NCBI RefSeq assembly: GCF_000299935.1
Contig: NZ_AMRL01000001.1
Location: 124,001-188,000 of the forward strand
Source of the DNA: Oceanibaculum indicum P24
GTDB lineage: Bacteria; Pseudomonadota; Alphaproteobacteria; Oceanibaculales; Oceanibaculaceae
Direction: 5' to 3'
Length of the DNA: 64,000 nucleotides
Shown here: positions 15,978-24,811 of the stretch, in pieces
Position numbering within the stretch: position 1 is the stretch's first letter
How the letters are laid out: each line of letters begins with the position of its first letter
Notes under the pieces: model-generated
What the model saw: only the letters and a program-made list of their open reading frames with translations
Told to the model about the DNA's origin: nothing
The model's database searches: none
Position numbers and translations under genes: made by a program

Positions 15978-18900
15978 CTACCCAATCGTCATCAGGCTGG
16001 CATTGCCGCCGGCCGCGGCCGTGTTGATGCTGACCGCGCGTTCCTCCAGCAGCATGAACAGCGGGTAGTCGTCGCGGCCCTCGGCCAGATCCGCGCGCGT
16101 CGCGCCATGCACCGGCAGGATGGCGCCGTCCCGTTCCGCCAGCGCCCTGTTGACCGCCAGCAGCGCGTCGCTGTCGCCCTCGAACAGCAGCGCCGCGCAA
16201 TCGGCCTTCGCCGCATCCCCGACCGGCTGGATCAGCGCCGTCACCGTTTCCGGCGCGCCCGCGAACAGCGCCATCCAGTCGGAGGGCACCAGCGCCCGGT
16301 TGCCGGTCGCCAGCGCGGCGCCGACCTGCCGCAGCAAGCCATCCTCGCTCTGCGGCCGGCAGGCAATGGTCCCGCGCGGCGTCAGTGAGTAGAGATTGCG
16401 CTCGCCCACCGGCCCCGGCAGCTCGACCGAGGCGCCCAGCAGGCTGCGTTCCAGATAGCGTGTCACGGCCTCGGCGGATTCCGCCTTGCCCTGCGCCGCC
16501 AGCCAGTCGCGATAGGCAACAGCCGGGGCCAGCGCCTTTTCCGAAGGGGCGAGGCCTGCCTGCTTGTCCGCCGGGCGGCGCGACAGCAGCCGGTGCAGGT
16601 AGAGCGGCCCGCCCGCCTTCGGCCCGGTGCCGGACAGGCCGCGCCCGCCGAAGGGCTGCACGCCGACCACAGCACCAATCAGGTTGCGGTTCACATAGAT
16701 GTTGCCGGCCTCCGCCTGGGCGGTCAGCTTCGCGATGGTCTCGTCGATGCGGCTGTGCACGCCGAAGGTCAGGCCATAGCCGGTGCCGTTGATCGCCTCG
16801 ATCAGCGCCTTCAGCTTCGACCGCCGGTAGCGCACGACATGCAGCACCGGCCCGAACACCTCGCGCTCCAGCTCGCCGATATCGCCGATCTCGATCAGCG
16901 CGGGCGCGATGAAAGTGCCGTACTTCGCCGCCGCCGGCAGTTCCGCCTGCTCCACCTTGTGGCCGCTGGAGCGCATCGCCTCGATATGGCGCTGGATGGT
17001 CTGCCGCGCCTCCTCGGTGATGACCGGGCCGATATCGGTCGCAAGCCGGTCCGGATTGCCCACCGTCAGCTCCGCCAGCGCGCCGCGCAGCATCTCCAGC
17101 ACACGGTCGGCGATCTCCTCCTGCAGGCACAGCACGCGCAGGGCGGAGCAACGCTGGCCGGCGGAATCGAAGGCCGACATCAGCACGTCCAGCACCACCT
17201 GTTCCGGCAGGGCGGAGCTGTCCACGATCAGCGCGTTCTGGCCACCGGTCTCGGCGATCAGCGGGATCGGCTTGCCGTCGGCATTCAGCCGCTTGGCCAG
17301 GGTAGAACGGATCAGCCGCGCCACCTCGGTCGAGCCGGTGAACATGACGCCTGCCGTGCGCGCATCCGCCACCAGCGCGGCGCCGACCTTTCCATCGCCC
17401 GGCAGCAGCTGCAGCGCGCCCGCCGGTACACCGGCCTCATGCAGCAGCCTCACCGCCTCGGCGGCGATCAGCGGCGTTTCCTCGGCGGGCTTGGCCAGCA
17501 CCGCATTGCCGGCGGCAAGGGCCGCCGCCACCTGCCCGGTGAAGATCGCCAGCGGGAAGTTCCACGGGCTGATGCAGACCACCGGCCCCAGTGGGCGGTG
17601 CGTGTCATTGGCGAAGCCGTCGCGCACCTGCACGGCGTAGTATCGCAGAAAATCCACCGCCTCGCGCACCTCGCCGATGGCGTTGGTCAGCGACTTGCCG
17701 GCCTCGCGCACGATGAGGCCGAGCAACGCCTGCAGGCGCGCCTCCATCAGGTCGGCGGCACGGTCGAGGCAGGCCGCACGCTCCTCCGGCGGGGTCGACT
17801 GCCAGATCGGCGCGTAGCTGGCCGCATGGCCCATCGCCGCCGTGACGGTCTCATCGGTGGCGTCGAAGCAGCTGCCGACAAGATCGCGATGATCGGCGGG
17901 GTTGCGGATCGCGCGCTCAGTGCCTCCCGCCGGGCCGTCCGCCAGCAGCGGCTCCGCCCGGTAGGGCATCTCCACCCCGGTCAGCAGCGCACCGGACAGC
18001 GAGGCCAGGCGCTGCTCGTTGGTGAGGTCGAGGCCGGCGGAATTGGCCCGCGCCGGCCGGAACAGGTCGCGCGGCAGGGAAATCTTCGGATGCGGCGCGC
18101 CGACCGGCGTGATTGCGGCGGCCTGGTCCACCGGATCGGCGATGAGGTCGTCCACCGGGATGGAGCGGTCGGCAATGCGGTTCACGAAGGAGGTGTTGGC
18201 TCCATTCTCCAGCAGGCGGCGCACCAGATAGGCCAGCAGCGTCTCGTGCGTGCCGACCGGCGCATAGATGCGGCAGGGCCGGTTCAGCTTGTTGTGGCCG
18301 ACCACCTCGTCATAGAGCGGCTCGCCCATGCCGTGCAGGCACTGGAACTCGTACTGGCCGGCGTAGTAATTGGCCCCTGCCAGATGGTAGATGGTCGCCA
18401 GCGTGTGCGCGTTGTGCGTGGCGAATTGCGGGAACACCGCATCGGGTGCGGCCAGCAGCTTGCGCGCGCAGGCGATATAGGACACGTCGGTATAGAGCTT
18501 GCGGGTATAGACCGGAAAACCCTCCAGCCCGTCCTGCTGGGCGCGCTTGATCTCGCCATCCCAGTAGGCGCCCTTCACCAGCCGGATCATCAGCCGGTGG
18601 CCGCTGCGCCGCGCCAGGTCGATCACATAGTCGATCACGAAGGGCGCGCGCTTCTGATAGGCTTGGATGACGAAGCCGATGCCGTTCCAGCCGGCAAGGT
18701 CCGGATCGAAGCAGAGCGATTCCAGCAGGTCGAGGGAGATTTCCAGCCGGTCGGCCTCCTCCGCATCGATGTTCAGGCCGATATCATACTGCTTCGCCAG
18801 CAGCACCAGCGTCTTCAGGCGCGGCAGCAGCTCGCCGGTCATGCGCTCGTACTGGCTGCGCGAATAGCGCGGATGCAGCGCCGACAGCTTCACCGAGATG

Positions 18901-19868
18901 CCCGGCCCCTCATAGATGCCGCGCTTGCCCGCCGCCTTGCCGATGGCGTGGATCGCCTGTTCGTAGTCGCGGTAATAGCGGTCGGCATCCGCCGCCGTGA
19001 CCGCCGCCTCGCCCAGCATGTCGTAGGAATAGCGGAAGCCGCGCGATTCATATTTGCGGCTGTTGGCCAGCGCCTCGGCGATGGTCTGGCCGGTCACGAA
19101 CTGCTCGCCCATCATGCGCATGGCGATATCGACGCCCTTGCGGATCAGCGGCTCGCCGCCCTTGCCGATCAGCCGCGTCAGCGCGGAGGACAGGCCGGCC
19201 TCACTGCTGGTGCTGGTCAGCCGGCCGGTCACCAGCAAGCCCCAGGTGGCAGCGTTCACGAACAGCGACGGGCTGTGGCCGATATGCGCCTCCCAGTCGC
19301 CGACGCCGATCTTGTCGCGGATCAGCGCGTCACGGGTCGCCCGGTCCGGGATGCGCAGCAGGGCTTCGGCCAGGCACATCAGCGCCACGCCTTCCTGGCT
19401 GGACAGCGAATATTCGTGGATCAGCGCCTCGACGCCGCCGCCATGCATCTTCTCGCGCAGCGCCTCGACCAGCGTGCGGGCAAGATCCTTCGCCGGTTCG
19501 GTGACGTTCTTCGGCAGGCTGGCCTGGGTCAGCAGCAGCGGCAGGCATTCCGGCTCCGGCCGACGGTAGGCGGCGGTGATCTTGGCGCGCAGCACGCTTT
19601 GCGGCTGCACCGACTGGGCGAATTCCAGGAAGGGCGTCAGCGCCGCTTCCTCCGCCGTCTCGGCAAGCTCCGCCTCTGCCGCGTCCTCGCCCAGGATCGC
19701 CGCCAGCGTGCCGCCGCGCTCGATATGCTCGATGGTGGACAGCATCGACTGTTTCACCAGCCAGTGCGGCGAACGGCCAACCTGCTCCGCCGCCGCCTTC
19801 AGCCGGGCGCGCAGGCGTTCGTCGATCTTCACGCCGATGGTGGTGGACGCGCTCTTGCTGCTGCTCAT
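15978..19868 (-). CDS. putA: Trifunctional proline utilization protein PutA
   Basis: Oxidises proline to glutamate and represses its own gene. The 1296-aa order is: ribbon-helix-helix DNA-binding domain (residues 8-50, TTIGVKIDERLRARL...); FAD proline dehydrogenase (about 130-560; ISVKLSALHPRY, RLVKGAYWDGEIK, YEFQCLHGMGEP, YAPVGTHETLLAYLVRRLLENG); then NAD-dependent P5C dehydrogenase (about 650-1110; SPWNFPLAIFTG, FTGSTEVAR, ETGGQN, and the nucleophile Cys in SAGQRCSALR). The C-terminal ~190 residues form the conserved tunnel-lid domain of long PutAs. GGAG lies upstream of ATG 19868, and three GTTGCA boxes lie just beyond. Membrane-peripheral when reduced. Confidence 0.97.
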   Translation of the reverse strand: MSSSKSASTTIGVKIDERLRARLKAAAEQVGRSPHWLVKQSMLSTIEHIERGGTLAAILGEDAAEAELAETAEEAALTPFLEFAQSVQPQSVLRAKITAAYRRPEPECLPLLLTQASLPKNVTEPAKDLARTLVEALREKMHGGGVEALIHEYSLSSQEGVALMCLAEALLRIPDRATRDALIRDKIGVGDWEAHIGHSPSLFVNAATWGLLVTGRLTSTSSEAGLSSALTRLIGKGGEPLIRKGVDIAMRMMGEQFVTGQTIAEALANSRKYESRGFRYSYDMLGEAAVTAADADRYYRDYEQAIHAIGKAAGKRGIYEGPGISVKLSALHPRYSRSQYERMTGELLPRLKTLVLLAKQYDIGLNIDAEEADRLEISLDLLESLCFDPDLAGWNGIGFVIQAYQKRAPFVIDYVIDLARRSGHRLMIRLVKGAYWDGEIKRAQQDGLEGFPVYTRKLYTDVSYIACARKLLAAPDAVFPQFATHNAHTLATIYHLAGANYYAGQYEFQCLHGMGEPLYDEVVGHNKLNRPCRIYAPVGTHETLLAYLVRRLLENGANTSFVNRIADRSIPVDDLIADPVDQAAAITPVGAPHPKISLPRDLFRPARANSAGLDLTNEQRLASLSGALLTGVEMPYRAEPLLADGPAGGTERAIRNPADHRDLVGSCFDATDETVTAAMGHAASYAPIWQSTPPEERAACLDRAADLMEARLQALLGLIVREAGKSLTNAIGEVREAVDFLRYYAVQVRDGFANDTHRPLGPVVCISPWNFPLAIFTGQVAAALAAGNAVLAKPAEETPLIAAEAVRLLHEAGVPAGALQLLPGDGKVGAALVADARTAGVMFTGSTEVARLIRSTLAKRLNADGKPIPLIAETGGQNALIVDSSALPEQVVLDVLMSAFDSAGQRCSALRVLCLQEEIADRVLEMLRGALAELTVGNPDRLATDIGPVITEEARQTIQRHIEAMRSSGHKVEQAELPAAAKYGTFIAPALIEIGDIGELEREVFGPVLHVVRYRRSKLKALIEAINGTGYGLTFGVHSRIDETIAKLTAQAEAGNIYVNRNLIGAVVGVQPFGGRGLSGTGPKAGGPLYLHRLLSRRPADKQAGLAPSEKALAPAVAYRDWLAAQGKAESAEAVTRYLERSLLGASVELPGPVGERNLYSLTPRGTIACRPQSEDGLLRQVGAALATGNRALVPSDWMALFAGAPETVTALIQPVGDAAKADCAALLFEGDSDALLAVNRALAERDGAILPVHGATRADLAEGRDDYPLFMLLEERAVSINTAAAGGNASLMTIG

Positions 19869-19887
19869 GGCCTGCTCCGGGCGGCTG

Positions 19888-19931
19888 GTTGCACCTCACG
19901 CAAGATAAGGTTGCACCAGAATAGGTGCAAC
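19888..19931 (-). promoter_or_regulatory. Putative PutA operator: three GTTGCACC boxes
   Basis: GTTGCACC occurs at 19888-19895 and 19910-19917, and inverted as GGTGCAAC at 19924-19931. The last two form a palindrome with a six-base centre. GTTGCA is the known recognition sequence of the PutA ribbon-helix-helix domain in E. coli. The boxes begin 20 bp upstream of the putA start codon, where binding would block transcription. Box 1 and box 2 are 22 bp apart, two helical turns. Confidence 0.75.
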
Positions 19932-19983
19932 TGGAGTTTGATGGGAGCGGTGAAGCGGAGGCTGCCTGCCCTTCTATCTCCTT

Positions 19984-20062
19984 CGTCACCCTCGGGCTTG
20001 ACCCGAGGGTCCAGACAGGCGGCGCCGTTCGCTGGATGGTCGGATCAAGTCCGACCATGACG
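19984..20062. repeat. Dispersed intergenic palindromic repeat, family A copy 4 (subtype 2, short)
   Basis: Opens CGTCACCCTCGGGCTTGACC, closes AAGTCCGACCATGACG; 79 bp, shorter than copy 3 because the middle is reduced. It lies in the roughly 340-bp putA-doxX intergenic region between the PutA operator and the doxX promoter. The rest of that gap (20063-20209) shows no gene. Confidence 0.75.
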
Positions 20063-20209
20063 ATGGAGGTGCATACATCCAAATGTCTCCATTTCGGCGA
20101 CAATATGTTTCGACAAAGCCGGATTGTGCACACAAATGGAAAGCGTATTTTCATCCCCAACGGCGGCCGGACGTTCCGGCCAGGCCATTCAGTTTCGGAG
20201 GGATGAGAG

Positions 20210-20662
20210 ATGAACACCGCAACGATCAATACCCAACCCAGCGCCCAGAACGTTGCCTATGCGGCGCTGGTGACCCGGCTGTCGCTGGGCGTGATGTACT
20301 TGGCCCATGGCCTGCTGAAGGTTCTGGTCTTCACCCCGGCCGGCACGGTGGGGTTCTTCGAATCGCTCGGCCTGCCGGGCGTCTTCGCCTATTTGACAAT
20401 CCTGGCGGAGGTTGGCGGCGGGCTGCTGCTGATCGCTGGCATCGGCACGCGGCTGGTCGCGGCGGCGCTGATCCCGGCGCTACTGGGCGCGCTGTTCCTG
20501 GTGCATGCTGACAAGGGCTGGCTGTTCTCCGCCCCCGGCGGCGGCTGGGAATATCCGGCCTTCCTGATCGCGACATCGGTGGTGGCGGTCCTGCTGGGCA
20601 ACGGCGCCTATGCGCTGGCCGACCGGCTGCCGGTGCTGCGGGACCTGAAGCTGGCCTCGTAA
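20210..20662 (+). CDS. DoxX family membrane protein
   Basis: A 150-aa inner-membrane protein with four predicted helices (about residues 18-38, 58-78, 82-100, 113-135) and the DoxX-family pattern: RLSLGVMYLAHGLLK near the start, then a PG..A.L....E..GG.LLIAG stretch and a charged HADKGWLFS turn. DoxX-like proteins are linked to thiol or oxidative stress and to quinone-coupled sulfur oxidation, but this one has no informative partner. GGAGGGATGAGAG precedes the ATG. A strong terminator follows, so it is monocistronic. Confidence 0.88.
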   Translation: MNTATINTQPSAQNVAYAALVTRLSLGVMYLAHGLLKVLVFTPAGTVGFFESLGLPGVFAYLTILAEVGGGLLLIAGIGTRLVAAALIPALLGALFLVHADKGWLFSAPGGGWEYPAFLIATSVVAVLLGNGAYALADRLPVLRDLKLAS

Positions 20663-20685
20663 CCTTCGGACAGCAACCGATTGGC

Positions 20686-20713
20686 AAGGGCGGCCCCTAA
20701 CCGGGCCGCCCTT
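20686..20713 (+). terminator. Rho-independent terminator of doxX
   Basis: AAGGGCGGCCC (20686-20696) and GGGCCGCCCTT (20703-20713) form an 11-bp perfect stem with a six-base loop, followed by TGCTTTTGCG. It ends doxX transcription 11 bp before the sulfatase stop on the opposite strand. Confidence 0.9.
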
Positions 20714-20723
20714 TGCTTTTGCG

Positions 20724-22259
20724 CTACCGCCCCCGCACCACCCCGCCGGGGCCGAGCATGAGGTTGGCGAGCGCGCCATATTCATGCTCCATGCGCCAGG
20801 ACAGCAGGCGCTGGGCGCACTCCAGCATCACGCCGGCATGGGCCGGATCGGTTGCCAGGTTCCGCGTCTCCTGCGGGTCGCGGTCCATGTCGAACAGCAG
20901 CGGCGGCAGCGCGGTGAAATGCACGTATTTCCAGCGTTCCCCGCGCATCGCCATCAGCGTGCAGTGATCGGCCTTCAGCCCCAGCGGCTTTTGCAGCAGC
21001 GGCAGTCTTGCATCGCGGAAATCGAACAGGAAGCAGGCAGCGTCGCGCCAGTCAGCCGGGGCCGGTCGTCCTTCCAGAAAGCCGGTCAGGGGCCGCCCGT
21101 CGCACTGGTCCGGCACGTCGAGGCCCAGCGCGTCCAGAATGGTCGGCATCACATCGACCGATTCGGTGAAGTCCGTCACCTGCCGGCCACCATCGGCACC
21201 CGGCGAGCGAACGATCAGCGGGATATGGAAGGCGGCATCGAACCAACCCTGCTTGCCGAGCAGGAAATGGTCGCCCAGCATCTCGCCATGGTCGCTGGTG
21301 AGGATGACCAGCGTGTCCTCCCACAGGCCTTCGCGCTTCAGGAAGCCGAACAGCCGGCCCAGATTGTCGTCCACCTCGCTCAGCAGCGCGTAATAGGTGG
21401 CGCGGAGCTGGCGCATGTCGCGCTCGCTCATATCGGCGGCCAGTCCCTCACCATGCTGGAAGAAAGCGGATTGCGGGATCGCCTCCAGCATCGCCTTCAG
21501 CAGCGGATGCTGCGCCTTCTCTGCCTCAATGTCGCCACGCAGCGGCGCCGGCACATCATCCGGGTCGTACATCGCATTATAGGGTTCCGGCGCGATGAAG
21601 GGCGGGTGCGGGCGCAGGTAGGAGAGATGCACGAAGAAGGACTGCTCTCCCTGCATCGACAGATGCTCGATGACGCGGTCGGTCAGCCAGTGCGTCTCGC
21701 TGTCCTCCGCCCTGAAGCGTGCGGGCGCATAGGTCGGGCCCTTGTCGGGCGTGACCGCCGCCGGGTCGGGCCGGTAGATCTCGTGGCCCGGCCCCGGCAC
21801 GACGTAGCCCTTCGCCTTCAGGCTGGCGAGCCAGGGCTTCGCATCCTCCGGCAGCCGCACGCCGACGGTGAAGCCGGGCAGCACGCCCTCATAGGTCTCC
21901 AGCCTGGGATCGCCGGGCGGCAGCTCGCGCGGATCGGCGGAACTGTCGGTATAGCCGAACAGCACCGGATCATAGCCGGCCTTGCGCGCCTCCAGCGCTA
22001 CGTTCGTGAAGCGCGCATCCAGCGGCGTACCGTTGCGGATCGAGCGGTGATTGTGCGGGTAGAGTCCGGCCAGCAGGCTGGCGCGCGACGGGCCGCAGGG
22101 CGAGGCATTGGCGTAATGCCGGCGGAAGAAGGTGCCCTCCGCCGCCAGCGCATCGATATTGGGCGTACGCACCAGCGGATGCCCCGCCGCACCCAGCGTG
22201 TCGCCGCGCCACTGGTCAGCGGTGATCAGCAAGATGTGGAGCGGCCTGCGTGCAGTCAT
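20724..22259 (-). CDS. Sulfatase-family enzyme resembling phosphonate monoester hydrolase
   Basis: A 511-aa member of the alkaline phosphatase superfamily. CGPSRASLLAGLY carries Cys55, to be converted to formylglycine (C-x-P-x-R with Arg59). Metal-site segments ITADQWRGD near residue 12 and LTSDHGEMLGDH near residue 315 are intact. The overall wording recalls the Rhizobium phosphonate monoester hydrolase/phosphodiesterase (SYLRPHPPFIA, RQLRATYYALLSEVDDNLGR, KYVHFTALPPLLFD, length about 514) more than classical arylsulfatases, so a phosphonate or phosphodiester substrate is likely. That family is promiscuous. Start 22259 follows AAGGGGAAAACC; there is no signal peptide. A formylglycine-generating enzyme must be elsewhere. 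Confidence 0.88.
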   Translation of the reverse strand: MTARRPLHILLITADQWRGDTLGAAGHPLVRTPNIDALAAEGTFFRRHYANASPCGPSRASLLAGLYPHNHRSIRNGTPLDARFTNVALEARKAGYDPVLFGYTDSSADPRELPPGDPRLETYEGVLPGFTVGVRLPEDAKPWLASLKAKGYVVPGPGHEIYRPDPAAVTPDKGPTYAPARFRAEDSETHWLTDRVIEHLSMQGEQSFFVHLSYLRPHPPFIAPEPYNAMYDPDDVPAPLRGDIEAEKAQHPLLKAMLEAIPQSAFFQHGEGLAADMSERDMRQLRATYYALLSEVDDNLGRLFGFLKREGLWEDTLVILTSDHGEMLGDHFLLGKQGWFDAAFHIPLIVRSPGADGGRQVTDFTESVDVMPTILDALGLDVPDQCDGRPLTGFLEGRPAPADWRDAACFLFDFRDARLPLLQKPLGLKADHCTLMAMRGERWKYVHFTALPPLLFDMDRDPQETRNLATDPAHAGVMLECAQRLLSWRMEHEYGALANLMLGPGGVVRGR

Positions 22260-22418
22260 GGTTTTCCCCTTTTGCGGCTGCCCATCATCGCCGAAGCGCC
22301 GCCGCCGTCCAGCGGATTTCGATGACGGTTCCACGACAGTTTCCAACACCCCTTGTCCTGCCCAAAATTCGTCGCACTTAGACTTTTAAGATCAGTAAAA
22401 CAGACAGGAGGGAGAGAC

Positions 22419-22811
22419 ATGAAACCGGAGCCCATCGCCCTGCGTCCCCTGGCCCGCCGGCTCATGCTGATGCTGGCGCTGGCGGCCCTCGCCGCCTTTG
22501 CCCTGCACCAGCACGCCAATGCGCATCATGGCTGGAGCAGCTACGATTCCTCCAAGCTCGTCACGCTGACCGGCGCCGTCGCCGAATCCAACTACGGCAA
22601 CCCGCATGGCACCCTGACCATGACGGCCGAGGGCAAGAGCTGGCTGGTGATCCTGGCGCCGCCGCACCGCATGGACAGCCGCGGCCTGTCGCCTGAGATG
22701 ATCACCCCCGGCAAGGAAGTCACCGTCGAGGGATATGTGAACCGCCAGGACCCGCAGGAACTGCGCGCCGAGCGCATCATGGCCGGGGGCAAGACGGTCG
22801 AACTGCGCTGA
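22419..22811 (+). CDS. DUF6152 family exported protein
   Basis: A 130-aa protein with an N-terminal signal peptide (Arg-rich start, MLMLALAALAAFAL hydrophobic core, probable cleavage after ANA). The mature protein begins with a His pair (HHGWSSYDSSKL), typical of the DUF6152 family, followed by a small beta-rich OB-like domain (VTLTGAVAESNYGNPHG ... KEVTVEGYVNRQDP). Function unknown; the N-terminal His residues could bind metal. The start at 22419 sits behind AGGAGGGAGAG. It overlaps the next gene by one base (TGATG), which indicates translational coupling. Confidence 0.8.
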   Translation: MKPEPIALRPLARRLMLMLALAALAAFALHQHANAHHGWSSYDSSKLVTLTGAVAESNYGNPHGTLTMTAEGKSWLVILAPPHRMDSRGLSPEMITPGKEVTVEGYVNRQDPQELRAERIMAGGKTVELR

Positions 22812-23308
22812 TGCCGCCCGCCGCCGCAGGCCCTGCCATCCTGCACTGGCTGCAGGATGGCGCCATCGGCCGCGCCATGCGGGAGAGCCTGTGGCTGTTC
22901 CCGGCAGTGGAGATCGTCCATATCCTGGGCTTCGCCCTGCTGATCGGCACCATTATCGCGCTGGATTTACGCATCCTGGGCTGGGGAAAGATGCTCCTGC
23001 CCGTGGACAGGCTGGCCGCGCTGACCCTGCCTTTGTCCATCGCCGGCTTTGTGCTGGCGCTGCCCAGCGGCCTAATGCTGCTGACGACAGAGGCCGTGCA
23101 TGTCGGCCAGAATCCTGCCTTCCTCGCGAAGATGGGGCTAATCCTGCTGGCCGGGCTGAACGCACTGCTGCTGCACCGGGGCGCCTGGCGCACTGTTGCC
23201 GTCTGGCCACCGGATGCGCCGCCCCAGGCTGCGAAAGGGGCGGCCATCGCCTCGCTGGCGCTCTGGCTCTGCGTGCTGACCGCTGGCCGCATGATCGCCT
23301 ATCTGTAA
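22811..23308 (+). CDS. DUF6644-like integral membrane protein
   Basis: A 165-aa inner-membrane protein with four predicted helices (about residues 28-50, 65-90, 104-122, 143-163) and an amphipathic N-terminus. It matches the pattern of the DUF6644 family that often accompanies DUF6152 genes: LWLFPAVEIVHILGFALLIG and DLRILGW. His37 in EIVHILG and His94-like VHVGQN within helices or turns could bind heme or metal, but this is speculative. Starts on the last base of the preceding stop. The two proteins probably work together at the membrane. Confidence 0.75.
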   Translation: MPPAAAGPAILHWLQDGAIGRAMRESLWLFPAVEIVHILGFALLIGTIIALDLRILGWGKMLLPVDRLAALTLPLSIAGFVLALPSGLMLLTTEAVHVGQNPAFLAKMGLILLAGLNALLLHRGAWRTVAVWPPDAPPQAAKGAAIASLALWLCVLTAGRMIAYL

Positions 23309-23395
23309 GCCGGAACCGAACCGGATTCTCTTCGGTATTCCAGCGCTTTCGGTTATACTTATACGATAGGTGAACACCGGCTCGGGAGAGATCGG

Positions 23396-23779
23396 ATGCC
23401 GAAGATCACGCGGGTCAATATCGGAGAAAAGGTTGATCACCTGATGTCGCGCGACATGCTGGACAAGGAAGCCCGCCTGAAACTGATGCGCTTCATGGAA
23501 GGCATCGAGATGTCGGTGTTCGCGGCCAACCGCGAGGTCATCCACAAGAAGGTGCAGAACCTCAACCAGCAGAATTTCCTGCGGCTGGCGACACGGGTGG
23601 CGGAATTGCGCGCCGATTACCTGGCCAAGGCGCTGACCTTTGCCGGTGGTGCCGGCCGGCCAAACCCTTCGGAAATCCAGGAACTGCGCCAGGCCCGCGA
23701 GGCCTATGAGGAGCTGATGCGCGCTTTCGAGGCGATGGAGCGCGCCATCGAGCGCGGCTATACCGACATCGCCCAGTAA
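23396..23779 (+). CDS. Hypothetical helical protein sharing a module with the 2494-3075 gene
   Basis: A 127-aa soluble, mostly helical, charged protein I cannot name. The segment LRADYLAKALTFAGGAGRPNPSE, followed by LRQAREAYEELMRAFEAMERAIERG, parallels the C-terminus of the protein at 2494-3075 (RGRYLAKLLDAG, then the CREMYEEARRGVDELKQALEQG helix). The N-terminal 60 residues differ (VDHLMSRDMLDKEARLKLMRFMEG). No signal, membrane segment or Cys pair. GGGAGAG precedes the ATG. It lies 18 bp before the antiporter gene, probably co-transcribed. Confidence 0.7.
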   Translation: MPKITRVNIGEKVDHLMSRDMLDKEARLKLMRFMEGIEMSVFAANREVIHKKVQNLNQQNFLRLATRVAELRADYLAKALTFAGGAGRPNPSEIQELRQAREAYEELMRAFEAMERAIERGYTDIAQ

Positions 23780-23797
23780 GATTTCCCCGAGGCAGAA

Positions 23798-24811
23798 ATG
23801 TTCGATACCTGGCTGCCGCTTCTGGGTGGCTTGATCCTACTTGTGGCGGGCGGCGACCTGCTGGTCCGCGGGGCTGTTCAGGTCGCCGGCAATCTTGGCG
23901 TCTCCCCGCTGGTGATCGGCCTCACGCTGGTCGGATTCGGGACATCGACGCCGGAACTTGTCACCTCCGTACAGGCGGCCCTGATCGGGTCGCCCGGCAT
24001 CGCCTACGGCAACATCGTCGGCTCGAACATCGCCAACATCCTGCTGATCGTCGGCGCATCCGCTGTCCTGTTTCCGATTGTCGTCACCTCCGCCGCGCTG
24101 AAACGCGATGCGATGGTGATGGTCGCCGTAGCGTTGGGATTTGCCGCGCTGGCCGCTGTGATGCCGCTCGGCCGGGTCGTCGGCGTGGCCTTCATTGCCG
24201 CGCTCATGGCCTATGTCTACACCGCTTTCCGGCAGGAACGCCGGGCAACGGCCGCCGGAAACGGGGCAGGTCACGGAGAAGGCCATGGCGCGGTGTACGA
24301 CAAGAGCGAAGCGTTGCAGCAGGCTGACCCCGGCACGGTACCGGCCGGCAATGCCGGGTTAGGCCGGCAGCTTTTCCTGCCGCTGGCGATTGCTCTCGCC
24401 GGCCTCGTCCTGGTCGTCCTGGGGGGTAATTTCCTGGTCAGCGGCGCGGTCACGCTCGCCCAGTCCTGGGGAATATCCGACACGGTGATCGGACTGACCA
24501 TCGTTGCCGTGGGCACGTCGCTGCCGGAATTCGTGACGTCTGTTCTTGCCGCGATCCGGCGCCAGGGCGATGTCGCCTTCGGCAACATCGTCGGATCGAA
24601 CATCTACAATATTCTGGGCATTGGCGGCGCAACGGCGCTGATCGCCCCCGGAACCGTGCCGGCAGAGATCGTCAGCTTCGACAATCTGGTGATGATCGCC
24701 GTCTCTTTGCTGCTGGTGCTGTTCGCCTGGTCAGGCCTGCGGATCGCGCGCTGGGAAGGTGCGGTTCTCGCCGCCGGCTATGCGGCCTATGTCTACGCTA
24801 TCTGGCCTTGA
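23798..24811 (+). CDS. Calcium/sodium antiporter (CaCA family, YrbG-like)
   Basis: A 337-aa inner-membrane cation exchanger. Two inverted halves carry the alpha repeats: GFGTSTPELVTSVQAAL with GNIVGSNIANILLIVGA in the first, and AVGTSLPEFVTSVLAAI with GNIVGSNIYNILGIGGA in the second. Each half supplies the ion-binding Glu and Asn/Ser residues. About ten helices are predicted, with a hydrophilic Gly/His-rich cytoplasmic loop (residues about 150-190) between halves. Exchanges Ca2+ for Na+ or H+ by analogy. Its last 14 bp overlap the 3' end of the convergent PAS gene. Confidence 0.93.
   Translation: MFDTWLPLLGGLILLVAGGDLLVRGAVQVAGNLGVSPLVIGLTLVGFGTSTPELVTSVQAALIGSPGIAYGNIVGSNIANILLIVGASAVLFPIVVTSAALKRDAMVMVAVALGFAALAAVMPLGRVVGVAFIAALMAYVYTAFRQERRATAAGNGAGHGEGHGAVYDKSEALQQADPGTVPAGNAGLGRQLFLPLAIALAGLVLVVLGGNFLVSGAVTLAQSWGISDTVIGLTIVAVGTSLPEFVTSVLAAIRRQGDVAFGNIVGSNIYNILGIGGATALIAPGTVPAEIVSFDNLVMIAVSLLLVLFAWSGLRIARWEGAVLAAGYAAYVYAIWP

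Noticed and set aside
14869-15978. Genomic island with attachment sites between tRNA-Leu and putA
   Set aside because: Only one foreign-looking gene and no duplicate of the tRNA 3' end or integrase could be found, so no att sites are claimed.
16593-20060. Open frame of more than 1100 codons antisense to putA
   Set aside because: PutA motifs on the other strand are intact throughout; the antisense product is His/Arg/Gln-rich low complexity, typical of GC-driven shadows.
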